A stretch of 64,000 nucleotides of DNA from Pectobacterium peruviense (GTDB lineage: Bacteria; Pseudomonadota; Gammaproteobacteria; Enterobacterales; Enterobacteriaceae), in the NCBI RefSeq assembly GCF_002847345.1, contig NZ_LXFV01000010.1, forward strand, positions 181,608 to 245,607, given 5' to 3'. Made by a program: the position numbers and the translations under genes. This document shows positions 1 to 7,994 of the stretch, piece after piece; position 1 is the first letter of the stretch; each line of letters begins with the position of its first letter. The notes under the pieces were generated by a model, which ran no database searches, had not been told where the DNA came from, and saw nothing but the letters and a program-made list of their open reading frames with translations.

Positions 1-1
1 A

Positions 2-1180
2 CTCAGAGCGGTGATCGTTCCATCAGCCGCCGTAGGGAAAAGCCGGATTTTCGGTACGGACCTCAAACGCAACGCGCTGGATGCCGCGTTGCTAAACGGC
101 ACATCCGCCCATTTACTCGATTTCGACGACTCCAATTCCTGGCTGCACGGGCATATTTCTGTCGCCGTGCTTCCAGCTCTGCTGGCATTGGCAGACGAGC
201 TGGACGCCAACGGGAAAGCGATCCTGCACGCCTATCTGTGCGGCTATGAAACCGCGGTGCGCATGGGAAAAGCCGTCAGCCCTTTTCAGTATCGTAACGG
301 CTGGCATCCGACAACCTCCGTTGGCATTTTCGCAGGCGTCGCCGCCTGCGCGGTGCTGCTGAAGCTTAGCGAAGAAGAAACGGCGACCGCCTTTGCCATC
401 ACCGCATCGCTGGCCTCCGGTATCAAATCCAACTTTGGCAGCCAGACGAAATCACTGGCGGTCGGTCACGCCAACCGCAGCGCCGTCATGGCGGTATTAT
501 TGGCGCGTCAAGGTTTCAGCGCAGGTGATACCGCGTTTGAACATCATCACGGCTATTTCAATGTCTACAACCGCGCAGATGAAAACGTCGACACCACGCC
601 GTTAACCGAACCCTGGTCTGCGCCGTCCCACATCCTGGATCCAATAAAAGGGAATAATTTTAAATATTTCCCCTGCTGCTACGCCATTCTGGCACCGCTA
701 GACGGGCTGCTGGCGCTGCGCGAGGAAACCAAACTGGCTCCCGAATCGCTGGAGCGTATTCAGATTGCCATCCACCCTATTCGCTTCCCGCACATCAACA
801 TCCCAACACCGGACACACCGCTGGCAGGGAAATTCAGCCTGCACTACTGCATCGCTCGCGCTTGGGTGCAGGGGAAGCTGACGCTCGACGATTTTATTGA
901 CGAGGCAGCGCTGCACGACCCCACAACACAGTCGCTAATGGCACGCGTTGAACTGATCTGCCATGACGAAAGCACCACGCACACGGCACACGTCACATTA
1001 ATGACCCGTGATGGCCGCACTTATCACCGTCGTGTGGCAGGCGCGCTAGGCTCCAGCGCAGAAAATCCGCTGCCGGATAATCTGATCGCGGAGAAGTTTA
1101 TCGACTGCGCCAGTCAGGCTCTGCCTCGTACCGAGGCACAGGAACTGTATCAACGGCTGCTGCGCGACGATTATCGTTAA
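2..1180 (+). CDS. MmgE/PrpD family protein, 5' end cut by window edge
   Basis: The open frame runs in from the window edge and ends at TAA 1178-1180, leaving about 390 residues. The family is usually about 450 residues, so roughly 50-60 N-terminal residues lie outside; the GTG at 11 is probably internal. The visible start of the protein matches the MmgE/PrpD pattern, with a G-T-DLKRNALDAALLNGTSAHLLDFDD segment near the beginning (an ALANGTAAHALDFDD-like motif in relatives) and an all-alpha core with GWHPTTSVGIFA. The superfamily includes 2-methylcitrate dehydratase, cis-aconitate decarboxylase and iminodisuccinate epimerase, so the substrate cannot be told from the family. A TSUP transporter and an amino-acid ABC transporter follow on the same strand, so a catabolic role for an imported acid or amino-acid-like compound is inferred. 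Confidence 0.85.
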   Translation, partial: LRAVIVPSAAVGKSRIFGTDLKRNALDAALLNGTSAHLLDFDDSNSWLHGHISVAVLPALLALADELDANGKAILHAYLCGYETAVRMGKAVSPFQYRNGWHPTTSVGIFAGVAACAVLLKLSEEETATAFAITASLASGIKSNFGSQTKSLAVGHANRSAVMAVLLARQGFSAGDTAFEHHHGYFNVYNRADENVDTTPLTEPWSAPSHILDPIKGNNFKYFPCCYAILAPLDGLLALREETKLAPESLERIQIAIHPIRFPHINIPTPDTPLAGKFSLHYCIARAWVQGKLTLDDFIDEAALHDPTTQSLMARVELICHDESTTHTAHVTLMTRDGRTYHRRVAGALGSSAENPLPDNLIAEKFIDCASQALPRTEAQELYQRLLRDDYR

Positions 1181-1243
1181 CGGCGGAAAGGGTGCTTGAT
1201 ACGCATTGATCGCATCAGGCATTATCATTTGCTCGACCACGCG

Positions 1244-2017
1244 ATGGGTTTCACCATGCTACATCTTGTTCCGCCCGACATTTCTCCGCTCTTTGCCGGT
1301 ATCCTGATTTTTTGCAGCTTTTTGACGTCGGCGTTAACGGCAGCGCTGGGGCTGGGCGGCGGCGTCACGCTACTGGCGATCATGGGGCTCGGAATGCCAG
1401 TCAGCAGCCTGCTGCCGGTTCACGGCATCGTCCAACTCGGTTCTAACCTGAGCCGCAGCCTGATTCAACGTTTGTATATTGTCTGGCCGCTGGCACTGTG
1501 GTTTTTTATCGGTAGCGTCATTGGCATCGCAGTAGGCACGCCCGTCGCCGTTTGGATCCCAGACAGCGTGGCAAAAATCGCGCTGGCCAGTTTCATTCTG
1601 TGGTCGGTTTTCCGTAAACGCACCGCACCAAAACCGGTTAATCGATTGTTCTTCGTTCTCGGCGGTGCGCTCACCAGCCTTGGCACCATGATCGTCGGTG
1701 CAACCGGCCCGATGGTCGCCGGACTTATCAGTTCTCAAGGGGTAACCAAACAGCCGCTTATCGCCACGCATGCGCTCTGCATGGTGTTACAACACGGCTT
1801 GAAGATACTGGCATTCGGGATGATGGGGTTTGCCTATCACGACTGGCTGCCAATGCTGGCTGCGATGATTGTCAGCGGAGTATTGGGAACCTGGCTAGGC
1901 ACGCGCCTGCTGGATAATCTGCCCGAAAAGCTATTCCGCACCACCTTTCGCCTCACCATGTTGATCCTCAGCACCCAACTCATGTGGCAAGGCGTACAAG
2001 GCCTGCTCGCCCGCTAA
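1244..2017 (+). CDS. TSUP family (TauE/SafE) membrane exporter
   Basis: The protein of about 258 residues is strongly hydrophobic, with about eight predicted membrane segments. It shows the internal duplication of the TauE/SafE family: a glycine-rich GLGGGVTLLAIMGLGMP stretch in the first half and GTMIVGATGPMVAGLI in the second. Family members move sulfite, sulfoacetate or other small organic anions across the inner membrane; the substrate here is unknown. The frame is open from a TTG at 1196, but the ATGs at 1244 and 1256 are more natural starts; neither has a strong Shine-Dalgarno sequence. The gene follows the MmgE/PrpD gene by a short gap and is followed by a terminator, so the two probably form one transcript. 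Confidence 0.8.
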   Translation: MGFTMLHLVPPDISPLFAGILIFCSFLTSALTAALGLGGGVTLLAIMGLGMPVSSLLPVHGIVQLGSNLSRSLIQRLYIVWPLALWFFIGSVIGIAVGTPVAVWIPDSVAKIALASFILWSVFRKRTAPKPVNRLFFVLGGALTSLGTMIVGATGPMVAGLISSQGVTKQPLIATHALCMVLQHGLKILAFGMMGFAYHDWLPMLAAMIVSGVLGTWLGTRLLDNLPEKLFRTTFRLTMLILSTQLMWQGVQGLLAR

Positions 2018-2027
2018 ATCATCCCTC

Positions 2028-2064
2028 TGTGCCTTGCTTACTGCGCAAGGCACAGCCCCTTTTT
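2028..2064 (+). terminator. Rho-independent terminator after the TSUP gene
   Basis: A perfect 9-bp stem, TGTGCCTTG (2028-2036) with CAAGGCACA (2046-2054), is followed by GCCCC and a run of five T (2060-2064), 10 bases after the TSUP stop codon. It separates the MmgE/PrpD-TSUP unit from the ABC transporter operon downstream. Confidence 0.85.
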
Positions 2065-2158
2065 ATCTTTCGAATCGTCCCCGAAATAGCTATATCCATT
2101 ATTCAGCTTTAGATAGAGAAATATGCTATTTGCCATTTACAAGCAACATTGAGAACAT

Positions 2159-2168
2159 TTGTATACAA
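2159..2168. promoter_or_regulatory. Candidate GntR-type operator palindrome
   Basis: TTGTATACAA is a perfect 10-bp palindrome in the AT-rich gap upstream of the substrate-binding protein gene. It fits the NyGT-N2-ACrN layout of many FCD-type GntR family operators. No GntR gene is in the window, so the link to a regulator is only inferred; a 10-bp palindrome can occur by chance in AT-rich DNA. Confidence 0.35.
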
Positions 2169-2210
2169 AAGGACGCATTACAATAAAAACAATTAATTAC
2201 AACAAATTAG

Positions 2211-2255
2211 CCCCAAGGTAATTCGAGTTGCAGGCAGCTTGAAATCTGATGGGCA
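2211..2255. repeat. Minimal copy of the dispersed palindromic repeat
   Basis: This segment joins the two ends of the repeat seen in full at 33936-34065 and 28717-28887. The left end ATTCGAGTTGCAG is directly followed by GCAGCTTGAAATCTGATGGG, which matches the right end GCAGCTTGAAGTATGACGGG; the central 90-130 bp are absent. It can fold as a short hairpin and lies just upstream of the substrate-binding protein gene. Confidence 0.6.
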
Positions 2256-2286
2256 TAAAACAACACCGACCATTCTGAGGATACTT

Positions 2287-3333
2287 ATGCTGAGAAAATT
2301 ACTCTTATTGACGACCGCCACAGCGCTGACTTTAGGGAGTCTTCTGTTGCCTGTTGCCAATGCCGCTGACGCTGGAAACGGTGAAACGCTCAAAAAGATC
2401 AAAGCACGCGGTGAACTGGTTTGCGGCGTACACCCCGCGCGCCACGGCTTTTCCGCGATTGATAGCAAAGGGCAGTGGACAGGGCTGGACGTCGATTACT
2501 GCCGTGCGTTAGCCGCCGCTATTTTTGGCGATGCCAGCAAAGTACGTTTTGCTGCCCTTTCCACCGCGCAGCGTTTCCCAGCGATTCAGTCAGGTGAAGT
2601 TGACGTGCTATCACGCAATATCACCGCCGATTTGTCTCGCGACACCTCACTTGGGTTGAACTTCGCCCCGCCGACGTTCTATACCGGAACAGGCTTCATG
2701 GTGCGTACCAGCGCCAATGTGAAGAAGGTGGAAGATCTGGACGGCGCGACCGTCTGCATCACGCCAGGCAGCAGCACTGAACGCAACGTCGCGCAGATTT
2801 TTGCGTCACGCAACCTGCATTACACTCCGGTGGTCATCGAGAACAATAAAGAGTACGTCGCAGCCTATCTGTCTGGGCGTTGCGACGTCATCGCTCGCGA
2901 TAAAGTCGCCCTGCCCGGCGTGCGCACCTTTGATGCGGAAAAGCCCGCTGACCATGTGATTCTGCCGGGAATTTACTCAAAAGAGCCGCTGGCGATGGCA
3001 GTCCGTCAGGGTGATGACCAGTGGTACGACATCGTGAAATGGGTGGTTTACGCCACGTTCAACGCGGAAGAGATGGAAATCGGCCAACAGAACGTAGAGA
3101 GCAAACTCAAATCGACAGACCCGGATATACAAGCATTGCTGGGTACCACTGGCGATTATGGTCAAAAGCTGGGGCTGAGTAACCAGTGGGCTTACAACCT
3201 GATTAAGCAGGTAGGGAATTACGGCGATATTTATAACCGCCACTTCGGGCCAGACACACCAGCTCCGCTGGAACGCGACCTGAATAATCTCTGGACGAAA
3301 GGCGGTTTGCTCTACGGTCTGCCCATTCGTTAA
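2287..3333 (+). CDS. aapJ: Amino-acid ABC transporter periplasmic binding protein (AapJ/YhdW type)
   Basis: Solute-binding protein of about 348 residues that captures the ligand in the periplasm and delivers it to the two permeases encoded downstream. The ATG at 2287 is chosen over an upstream TTG (2239) because it is preceded by a GAGG sequence and begins a clear signal peptide: MLRKL, a hydrophobic core, then a cut near VANA-ADA. The mature part has the family-3 binding-protein pattern: KIKARGELVCGVHP at the start, the DVDYCRALAAAIFGD segment, and C173-type cysteines (TVCITPG, GRCDVIA) seen in AapJ proteins. Its length is close to AapJ and YhdW (about 340 residues). AapJ systems import a wide range of L-amino acids; the true ligand here is not shown by the sequence. 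Confidence 0.88.
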   Translation: MLRKLLLLTTATALTLGSLLLPVANAADAGNGETLKKIKARGELVCGVHPARHGFSAIDSKGQWTGLDVDYCRALAAAIFGDASKVRFAALSTAQRFPAIQSGEVDVLSRNITADLSRDTSLGLNFAPPTFYTGTGFMVRTSANVKKVEDLDGATVCITPGSSTERNVAQIFASRNLHYTPVVIENNKEYVAAYLSGRCDVIARDKVALPGVRTFDAEKPADHVILPGIYSKEPLAMAVRQGDDQWYDIVKWVVYATFNAEEMEIGQQNVESKLKSTDPDIQALLGTTGDYGQKLGLSNQWAYNLIKQVGNYGDIYNRHFGPDTPAPLERDLNNLWTKGGLLYGLPIR

Positions 3334-3347
3334 TTAACCCCACCCTC

Positions 3348-3379
3348 GGCGTCAACTCGGAAAAATTCGGGTTGACGCC
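3348..3379 (+). promoter_or_regulatory. Intercistronic hairpin between binding protein and permease genes
   Basis: GGCGTCAAC (3348-3356) pairs perfectly with GTTGACGCC (3371-3379), and the loop can extend the stem (TCGG AAAAATT CGGG). No T-run follows. Such hairpins after binding-protein genes commonly protect the upstream mRNA and lower read-through into the permease genes, giving more binding protein than membrane components; that role is inferred. Confidence 0.6.
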
Positions 3380-3386
3380 ATGCCAT

Positions 3387-3432
3387 CGCATTCACGCATT
3401 CACGCATTCACGCATTCACGCATTCACGCATT
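3387..3432 (+). repeat. 8-bp tandem repeat, CGCATTCA x 5.75
   Basis: Five exact copies of CGCATTCA (3387-3426) plus six bases of a sixth follow the intercistronic hairpin and stop about 60 bp before the first permease gene. The array is perfect, which suggests recent slippage and a copy number that may vary between strains. Confidence 0.95.
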
Positions 3433-3491
3433 ACCGTCATTAGCGATGTGCGTTGAGAATCGGTAACGACCAGAAGAAAAGATCGCCAGTA

Positions 3492-4715
3492 ATGAAATCA
3501 TCAGACAAGACGCTACTGCCAACCTCGGCAACACCGTGGTCGGGAACGCCATCTCATTCGCACCGTCTGCTCAACGCGTTTGGCAGCAAGTCCCTGCGCG
3601 CCTGGATTTATCAGGGCCTGCTCGGCCTCCTGATCGTCGCATTCAGCTACTGGCTGTACGCCAACGTAGTCGAAAACCTGCGCTCGCAAAATATTGCCAC
3701 TGGCTTCGGTTTTCTCGATCACACCGCACAGTTTGAGATTGGCGAGAAACTCATCGCCTTTACCCCACGCGACAGCTACCTGCGTGCGCTTGGCGTCGGC
3801 TTACTGAATACCCTCTACGTCACGCTATGCGGCATCGTACTTGCCACGCTGCTGGGTTTCTCCGTCGGCATTGCTCGTGTCTCCCGTAACTGGCTGCTGG
3901 CGCGGCTCGCTGGGGGATACATCGAGATGATGCGCAATATTCCAGTGATCTTGCAGGTGATTTTCTGGTCGGTGGTTATCCGTAACTTGCCCTCACCACG
4001 GGATGCCATCGAGCTTGGCAATCTGGGTTTTCTGACCAATCGCGGGCTATCTTTTTCTGTCCCCGCCGCGCATCACGGCTGGCTGTGGACCACCATCGCC
4101 CTACTCGCTGCCGCCCTGATTAGCCTGATCCTGAACCGCGTGGCGCGCTACCTACGGGAAAATACAGGGCGTTCTCTGCCTACAGGCCGTCTGACGCTGT
4201 TAGCACTTATCGGGTTACCGCTGCTGGTGTGGTGGCTTTCCGGCGCACCGGCAGAACTCGATCGCCCGATTCTCCGCGGCTTTAACTTTCGTGGCGGCTT
4301 TACCGTCAGCCCTGAATTCACCGCGCTGTTGCTCGGTATTGCGCTCTATTCTTCGGCATTTATCGCGGAAATCGTGCGGGCAGGGATTCAGTCGATCCCC
4401 AAAGGCCAATTGGAAGCGGCACGCGCGCTGTCCTTTTCACCGTGGCACATGATGCGCCACATCATCATTCCACAGGCCATGCGCGTCATCGTTCCGCCGC
4501 TGACCAGCCAATATGTCAGCCTGTCGAAAAACAGCTCGATCGCGGTCGTAGTCGGCTACCCCGAGCTGGCGAACATCAGTAACACGTTGATGAACCAAAC
4601 CGGTCAGGCGCTCGAAGTGATTGCCATCATGATGGTGGTTTACCTGACGGTCAGCATCGTGACGTCGCTGCTGATGAACCTGTTTAACCGCGCCGTCGCC
4701 ATCAAAGAGCGTTGA
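3492..4715 (+). CDS. aapQ: Amino-acid ABC transporter permease 1 (AapQ/YhdX type)
   Basis: Inner-membrane permease of about 407 residues, the first of two subunits that form the translocation path. It has a hydrophilic N-terminal tail, one early membrane segment near residues 45-65, and a HisM/GlnP-like core. The C-terminal half holds the ATPase-contacting EAA loop, seen as LEAARALSFSPWHMMRHIIIPQA, followed by an SKNSSIAVVVGYPEL stretch typical of this family. The long insert between the N-terminal and C-terminal halves is usual for AapQ/YhdX. ATG 3492 is preferred to a TTG at 3453 that lacks a ribosome site. The gene lies between the binding protein and permease 2 and precedes the latter by 10 bp. 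Confidence 0.88.
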   Translation: MKSSDKTLLPTSATPWSGTPSHSHRLLNAFGSKSLRAWIYQGLLGLLIVAFSYWLYANVVENLRSQNIATGFGFLDHTAQFEIGEKLIAFTPRDSYLRALGVGLLNTLYVTLCGIVLATLLGFSVGIARVSRNWLLARLAGGYIEMMRNIPVILQVIFWSVVIRNLPSPRDAIELGNLGFLTNRGLSFSVPAAHHGWLWTTIALLAAALISLILNRVARYLRENTGRSLPTGRLTLLALIGLPLLVWWLSGAPAELDRPILRGFNFRGGFTVSPEFTALLLGIALYSSAFIAEIVRAGIQSIPKGQLEAARALSFSPWHMMRHIIIPQAMRVIVPPLTSQYVSLSKNSSIAVVVGYPELANISNTLMNQTGQALEVIAIMMVVYLTVSIVTSLLMNLFNRAVAIKER

Positions 4716-4725
4716 GGAGCACTGA

Positions 4726-5835
4726 ATGTTATTTCCAGCACTGTCACTCTCCGCCGTTCCCAACCGCCTGCGCACGCCGCAGCTGTGGCTGCGCCGTCAT
4801 CTTTTCAGCAGCGTGCCACAAACCGCACTCACACTAGTACTGGCTGTGCTGATGTGGAATGTCGGCAATAAACTACTGCACTGGGGCATCCTCAATGCGG
4901 TGTGGTACACCAGCGATCCAGATGTCTGCCGTGCGGCGGCGGGTGCCTGTTGGGCAGTGATCGTGGAAAAACATCGCCCCATCCTGTTTGGCCTTTATCC
5001 TTACGATGAACACTGGCGTCTGGTGCTGGCGATGGGGATCTGGTTTCTGGCTCTCGGTCTGTCGCTGATGCCACGTTTCTGGCATTCACGCATCCTCTTA
5101 CCGCTGTGGATTGCCGCAGTAATCGGCATTGCCATCCTGATGTCCGGTGGCGTGCTTGGCTTATCTTACGTGCCTTCCAGCGAATGGGGTGGCCTGCCAC
5201 TGACGATTCTGCTGTTTAGCGGCACCGTCGTCATCGGTATGCCCGTTTCGGTTTTGCTAGCGCTAGGGCGGCGCTCACCGCTGCCTTTTCTACGCGGTCT
5301 GTCGGTGATTTTTATCGAGGGGCTACGCGGCGTACCGCTCATCACGATCCTGTTCGTTGCCGTTAACGTCTTTCCGCTATTCCTGCCCGCAGGCATGGAA
5401 ATCAACAAACTGCTACGCATCATCATCGGTATCGCGCTGTTTTTCGCCTGCTATCAGGCCGAGGTCATTCGCGGCGGTTTGCAGTCCGTACCACGCGGAC
5501 AATACGAAGCGGCGACAGCGCTCAATCTCAGCTATTGGCACACGACGACTAAAATCATCCTGCCGCAGGCGCTGCGTATCTGTCTGCCCGCCATGACCAA
5601 CCATATTATCGCCGCCATGAAGAACACCTCGTTCGTCATCATTATTGGGCTATTCGACATCCTCACCGCCACCAGCTCGGTGATGCAGGACCCAATATGG
5701 CGACGCTATTACATTGAAACCTATATTTTTATCTCGGCTATCTATCTGCTGTTTGGCTTCTTGCTCTCACGCTACGCGCTGTGGGTAGAAAAACGCATCG
5801 ATGCCAGCCGTAATCCAGAAACGTATCACGGTTAA
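4726..5835 (+). CDS. aapM: Amino-acid ABC transporter permease 2 (AapM/YhdY type)
   Basis: Second inner-membrane permease, 369 residues, close to the length of AapM/YhdY. The EAA loop is visible as EAATALNLSYWHTTTKIILPQALRI near residues 260-285, and MKNTSFVIIIGLFDIL follows it. A pair of N-terminal membrane segments is separated by a periplasmic part containing two cysteines (DVCRAAAGACWAV), also seen in YhdY-like proteins. The start ATG has a strong GAGGAG site seven bases upstream and follows the permease 1 stop by 10 bp, so the two are translated from the same message. Confidence 0.88.
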   Translation: MLFPALSLSAVPNRLRTPQLWLRRHLFSSVPQTALTLVLAVLMWNVGNKLLHWGILNAVWYTSDPDVCRAAAGACWAVIVEKHRPILFGLYPYDEHWRLVLAMGIWFLALGLSLMPRFWHSRILLPLWIAAVIGIAILMSGGVLGLSYVPSSEWGGLPLTILLFSGTVVIGMPVSVLLALGRRSPLPFLRGLSVIFIEGLRGVPLITILFVAVNVFPLFLPAGMEINKLLRIIIGIALFFACYQAEVIRGGLQSVPRGQYEAATALNLSYWHTTTKIILPQALRICLPAMTNHIIAAMKNTSFVIIIGLFDILTATSSVMQDPIWRRYYIETYIFISAIYLLFGFLLSRYALWVEKRIDASRNPETYHG

Positions 5836-5877
5836 GCGATAGCCGTTGATGAAAACACCGACAGGAGCTTTTTTATC

Positions 5878-6693
5878 ATGAGCTTAGCCGCAGACACTTT
5901 AGTTACAAGCAAGGCAGTTACAAACCATAGCGTTACAGACAGTGTAGTGACAGACAACAACGTCATCATTGAGATCGACGCGGTCAGCAAATGGTATGGC
6001 GCGTTTCAGGCGCTGAATAACGTGACGCTTAACGTGCAGAAAGGCGAGCGCGTGGTGATTTGCGGCCCTTCCGGCTCCGGTAAATCCACGCTCATCCGCT
6101 GTATTAACCGATTGGAAGAACACCACGACGGCCATATCCGCGTGAATGGCATCGAAGTTAACGACAACATTAAGAACATTAACCGCGTACGTTCCGGTAT
6201 CGGTATGCTGTTTCAGCAGTTCAACCTGTTCCCCCACCTGAGCGTGCTGGATAACCTGACGATTGGCCCAACACTGGTCAAACAGCGTAAGAAGCAGGAA
6301 GCCATTGATTTAGCGATGCACTATCTGGAAAAGGTGCACATCGCGAATCAGGCGCATAAATTCCCGCTACAGCTCTCTGGCGGCCAACAGCAGCGTGTGG
6401 CGATTGCCCGAGCGCTCTGTATGCAGCCGGAAATCATGCTGTTTGATGAACCGACTTCGGCGCTGGATCCGGAGATGATTAAAGAGGTACTCGACGTAAT
6501 GCTCGATCTGGCGGAATCCGGTATGACGATGATCGTCGTTACCCACGAAATGGGGTTTGCCAAGACGGTCGCTGACAAGGTCATTCTGATGGCCGACGGT
6601 AGCATCGTGGAATCCGCACCGCCGCAGGACTTCTTCAACACGCCATCACATCCGCGCACGCGCCAATTCCTGGATCAGATTCTGAGCCATTAA
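5878..6693 (+). CDS. aapP: Amino-acid ABC transporter ATPase (AapP/YhdZ type)
   Basis: Cytoplasmic ATPase of 271 residues that powers the AapJQM complex. Walker A is GPSGSGKST (about residues 63-71), the Q-loop lies in [11 protein letters not shown], the signature is LSGGQQQR, Walker B is [14 protein letters not shown], and the switch histidine is in VVTHEMGF. The first 30 residues (rich in V, T and N) are extra relative to most family members, so a start at a later codon is possible, but the ATG at 5878 has an AGGAG site. It is the last gene of the operon; a hairpin lies in the convergent gap that follows. Confidence 0.9.
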   Translation: MSLAADTLVTSKAVTNHSVTDSVVTDNNVIIEIDAVSKWYGAFQALNNVTLNVQKGERVVICGPSGSGKSTLIRCINRLEEHHDGHIRVNGIEVNDNIKNINRVRSGIGMLFQQFNLFPHLSVLDNLTIGPTLVKQRKKQEAIDLAMHYLEKVHIANQAHKFPLQLSGGQQQRVAIARALCMQPEIMLFDEPTSALDPEMIKEVLDVMLDLAESGMTMIVVTHEMGFAKTVADKVILMADGSIVESAPPQDFFNTPSHPRTRQFLDQILSH

Positions 6694-6713
6694 TAGGCTA
6701 GAAAGGGAAAATG

Positions 6714-6737
6714 TCCGCGCCGGAAAACTGGCGCGGA
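6714..6737. terminator. Hairpin in the convergent gap, probable bidirectional terminator
   Basis: TCCGCGCC (6714-6721) pairs with GGCGCGGA (6730-6737) with an 8-base loop, between the ends of the ATPase gene (+) and the M20 gene (-). The flanking T-runs are weak on both strands, so termination efficiency is uncertain. Confidence 0.55.
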
Positions 6738-6759
6738 TGGCATGATTTAACAGGCGATA

Positions 6760-7917
6760 TTAGCGAGAGGACAGCTGTTCTAAACTCTGTTTCGCGACCT
6801 GATACAGATAGTGTGCAGTCGGGAACAGTGCGCGGTCGTCAACGCGGAATTTCGGGTGGTGCAGCGCATACGGTCCGCCGGAACCAACCATCATGAACGT
6901 ACCCGGCAGTTTCTGTTGATAGAACGCGAAATCTTCACCAATCGGGCTGGCTTCCACACGGCGTGCTTCAAAGCCTTCGTCACTCGCCACGTTCAGAGCA
7001 AACTCAACCCACTCTGGCGTATTGATCACTGATGGCGGCCCGGCGTGCCACAGGAATTCAATGTCCGCGCCAAAGCTGCTGGCAATACCCGAAACGATTT
7101 GGCGGAAGCGCTGTTCAATTAAATCACGCGCTTCCTGATTGAACGTTCGGACCGTGCCTTCAACATAGGCCGTGTCTGGGATAACGTTCCAGGTGCTGCC
7201 GCTATGAACCTGCGTAATCGACACCACCGCGTTATTGTCGGACGACACCGTGCGGCTGATGATGGTTTGCACCGCAGAAATCAACTGACCCAGAATGATA
7301 ATCGGATCGTTGCCTTCATGCGGCTTCGCTGCGTGACAGCCTTTCGCCGCAATCTTAATCTCAAAGCGGTCAACGCCCGCCGTCAATGCGCCGTCTTTCC
7401 CGCCGATAACGCCAACAGGCAGCGTCGGATCGTTGTGAATACCGAAAATCGCTACCGCATTGTCCAATGCGCCGACAGCAATCACTTCCGGCGCACCCAG
7501 CCCTGTCTCTTCGGCTGCCTGGAACAAAATTCGCACCGTACCTTTCAGCTCAGGTTCGATTTTCTTCAGCAGAATCGCTGCGCCCAGCGCAGCGGAAGAG
7601 TGAAAATCATGGCCGCAGGCGTGCATCACCCCTTTGTTGAGCGATGTGAATTCTACGCCAGACTCTTCTTCAATCGGCAGGGCATCGATGTCCGAACGGA
7701 CCACAACCAGTGGGCCATCCTGTAAGCCACCAACTTCCGCAACCAGACCGGTTTTCAACGGCAGATCGAGGACGCGAATCCCTTCTTTTTCCAATACCGC
7801 ACGAATCTTTTTCGTGGTTTCGAACTCCTGATTCGACAGTTCAGGATTGCGGTGTAAATCGTGGCGAAACGCCTGAATAAACTGAGCCAGAGGCTCATGC
7901 TGAGGTGCGGTTTTCAT
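6760..7917 (-). CDS. M20 family metallo-amidohydrolase (N-acyl amino acid deacylase)
   Basis: Protein of 385 residues in the M20D group (hippurate hydrolase, N-acetyl-diaminopimelate deacetylase, YxeP/YtnL). Metal-binding motifs are visible: RSDIDALP near residue 75, HACGHDFHS near 100 with the Cys ligand typical of M20D, AAEETGLGAPEVI near 134 with the acidic catalytic pair, and IFGIHNDP near 160. It removes an acyl group from an N-acyl amino acid in the cytoplasm. ATG 7917 is preferred to a TTG one codon upstream. It is the last gene of a minus-strand operon whose first genes encode a lyase and a GNAT acetyltransferase, so removal of an N-acetyl group put on by that enzyme is the inferred job. 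Confidence 0.88.
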   Translation of the reverse strand: MKTAPQHEPLAQFIQAFRHDLHRNPELSNQEFETTKKIRAVLEKEGIRVLDLPLKTGLVAEVGGLQDGPLVVVRSDIDALPIEEESGVEFTSLNKGVMHACGHDFHSSAALGAAILLKKIEPELKGTVRILFQAAEETGLGAPEVIAVGALDNAVAIFGIHNDPTLPVGVIGGKDGALTAGVDRFEIKIAAKGCHAAKPHEGNDPIIILGQLISAVQTIISRTVSSDNNAVVSITQVHSGSTWNVIPDTAYVEGTVRTFNQEARDLIEQRFRQIVSGIASSFGADIEFLWHAGPPSVINTPEWVEFALNVASDEGFEARRVEASPIGEDFAFYQQKLPGTFMMVGSGGPYALHHPKFRVDDRALFPTAHYLYQVAKQSLEQLSSR

Positions 7918-7994
7918 CAATTCTTACTCCACATTATCGTGCCCCGTCTGGCAGGGCGGCCTTGTTCAGGCGTGCAGGTGTGTCTACGTATACG

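Noticed and set aside
3387..3432. Short CRISPR-like array
   Set aside because: The repeats are 8 bp and directly adjacent with no spacers, so it is a simple tandem repeat.
7204..7725. 173-codon plus-strand frame inside the M20 gene
   Set aside because: Antisense shadow; composition is arginine and asparagine rich and has no similarity to any family I know.
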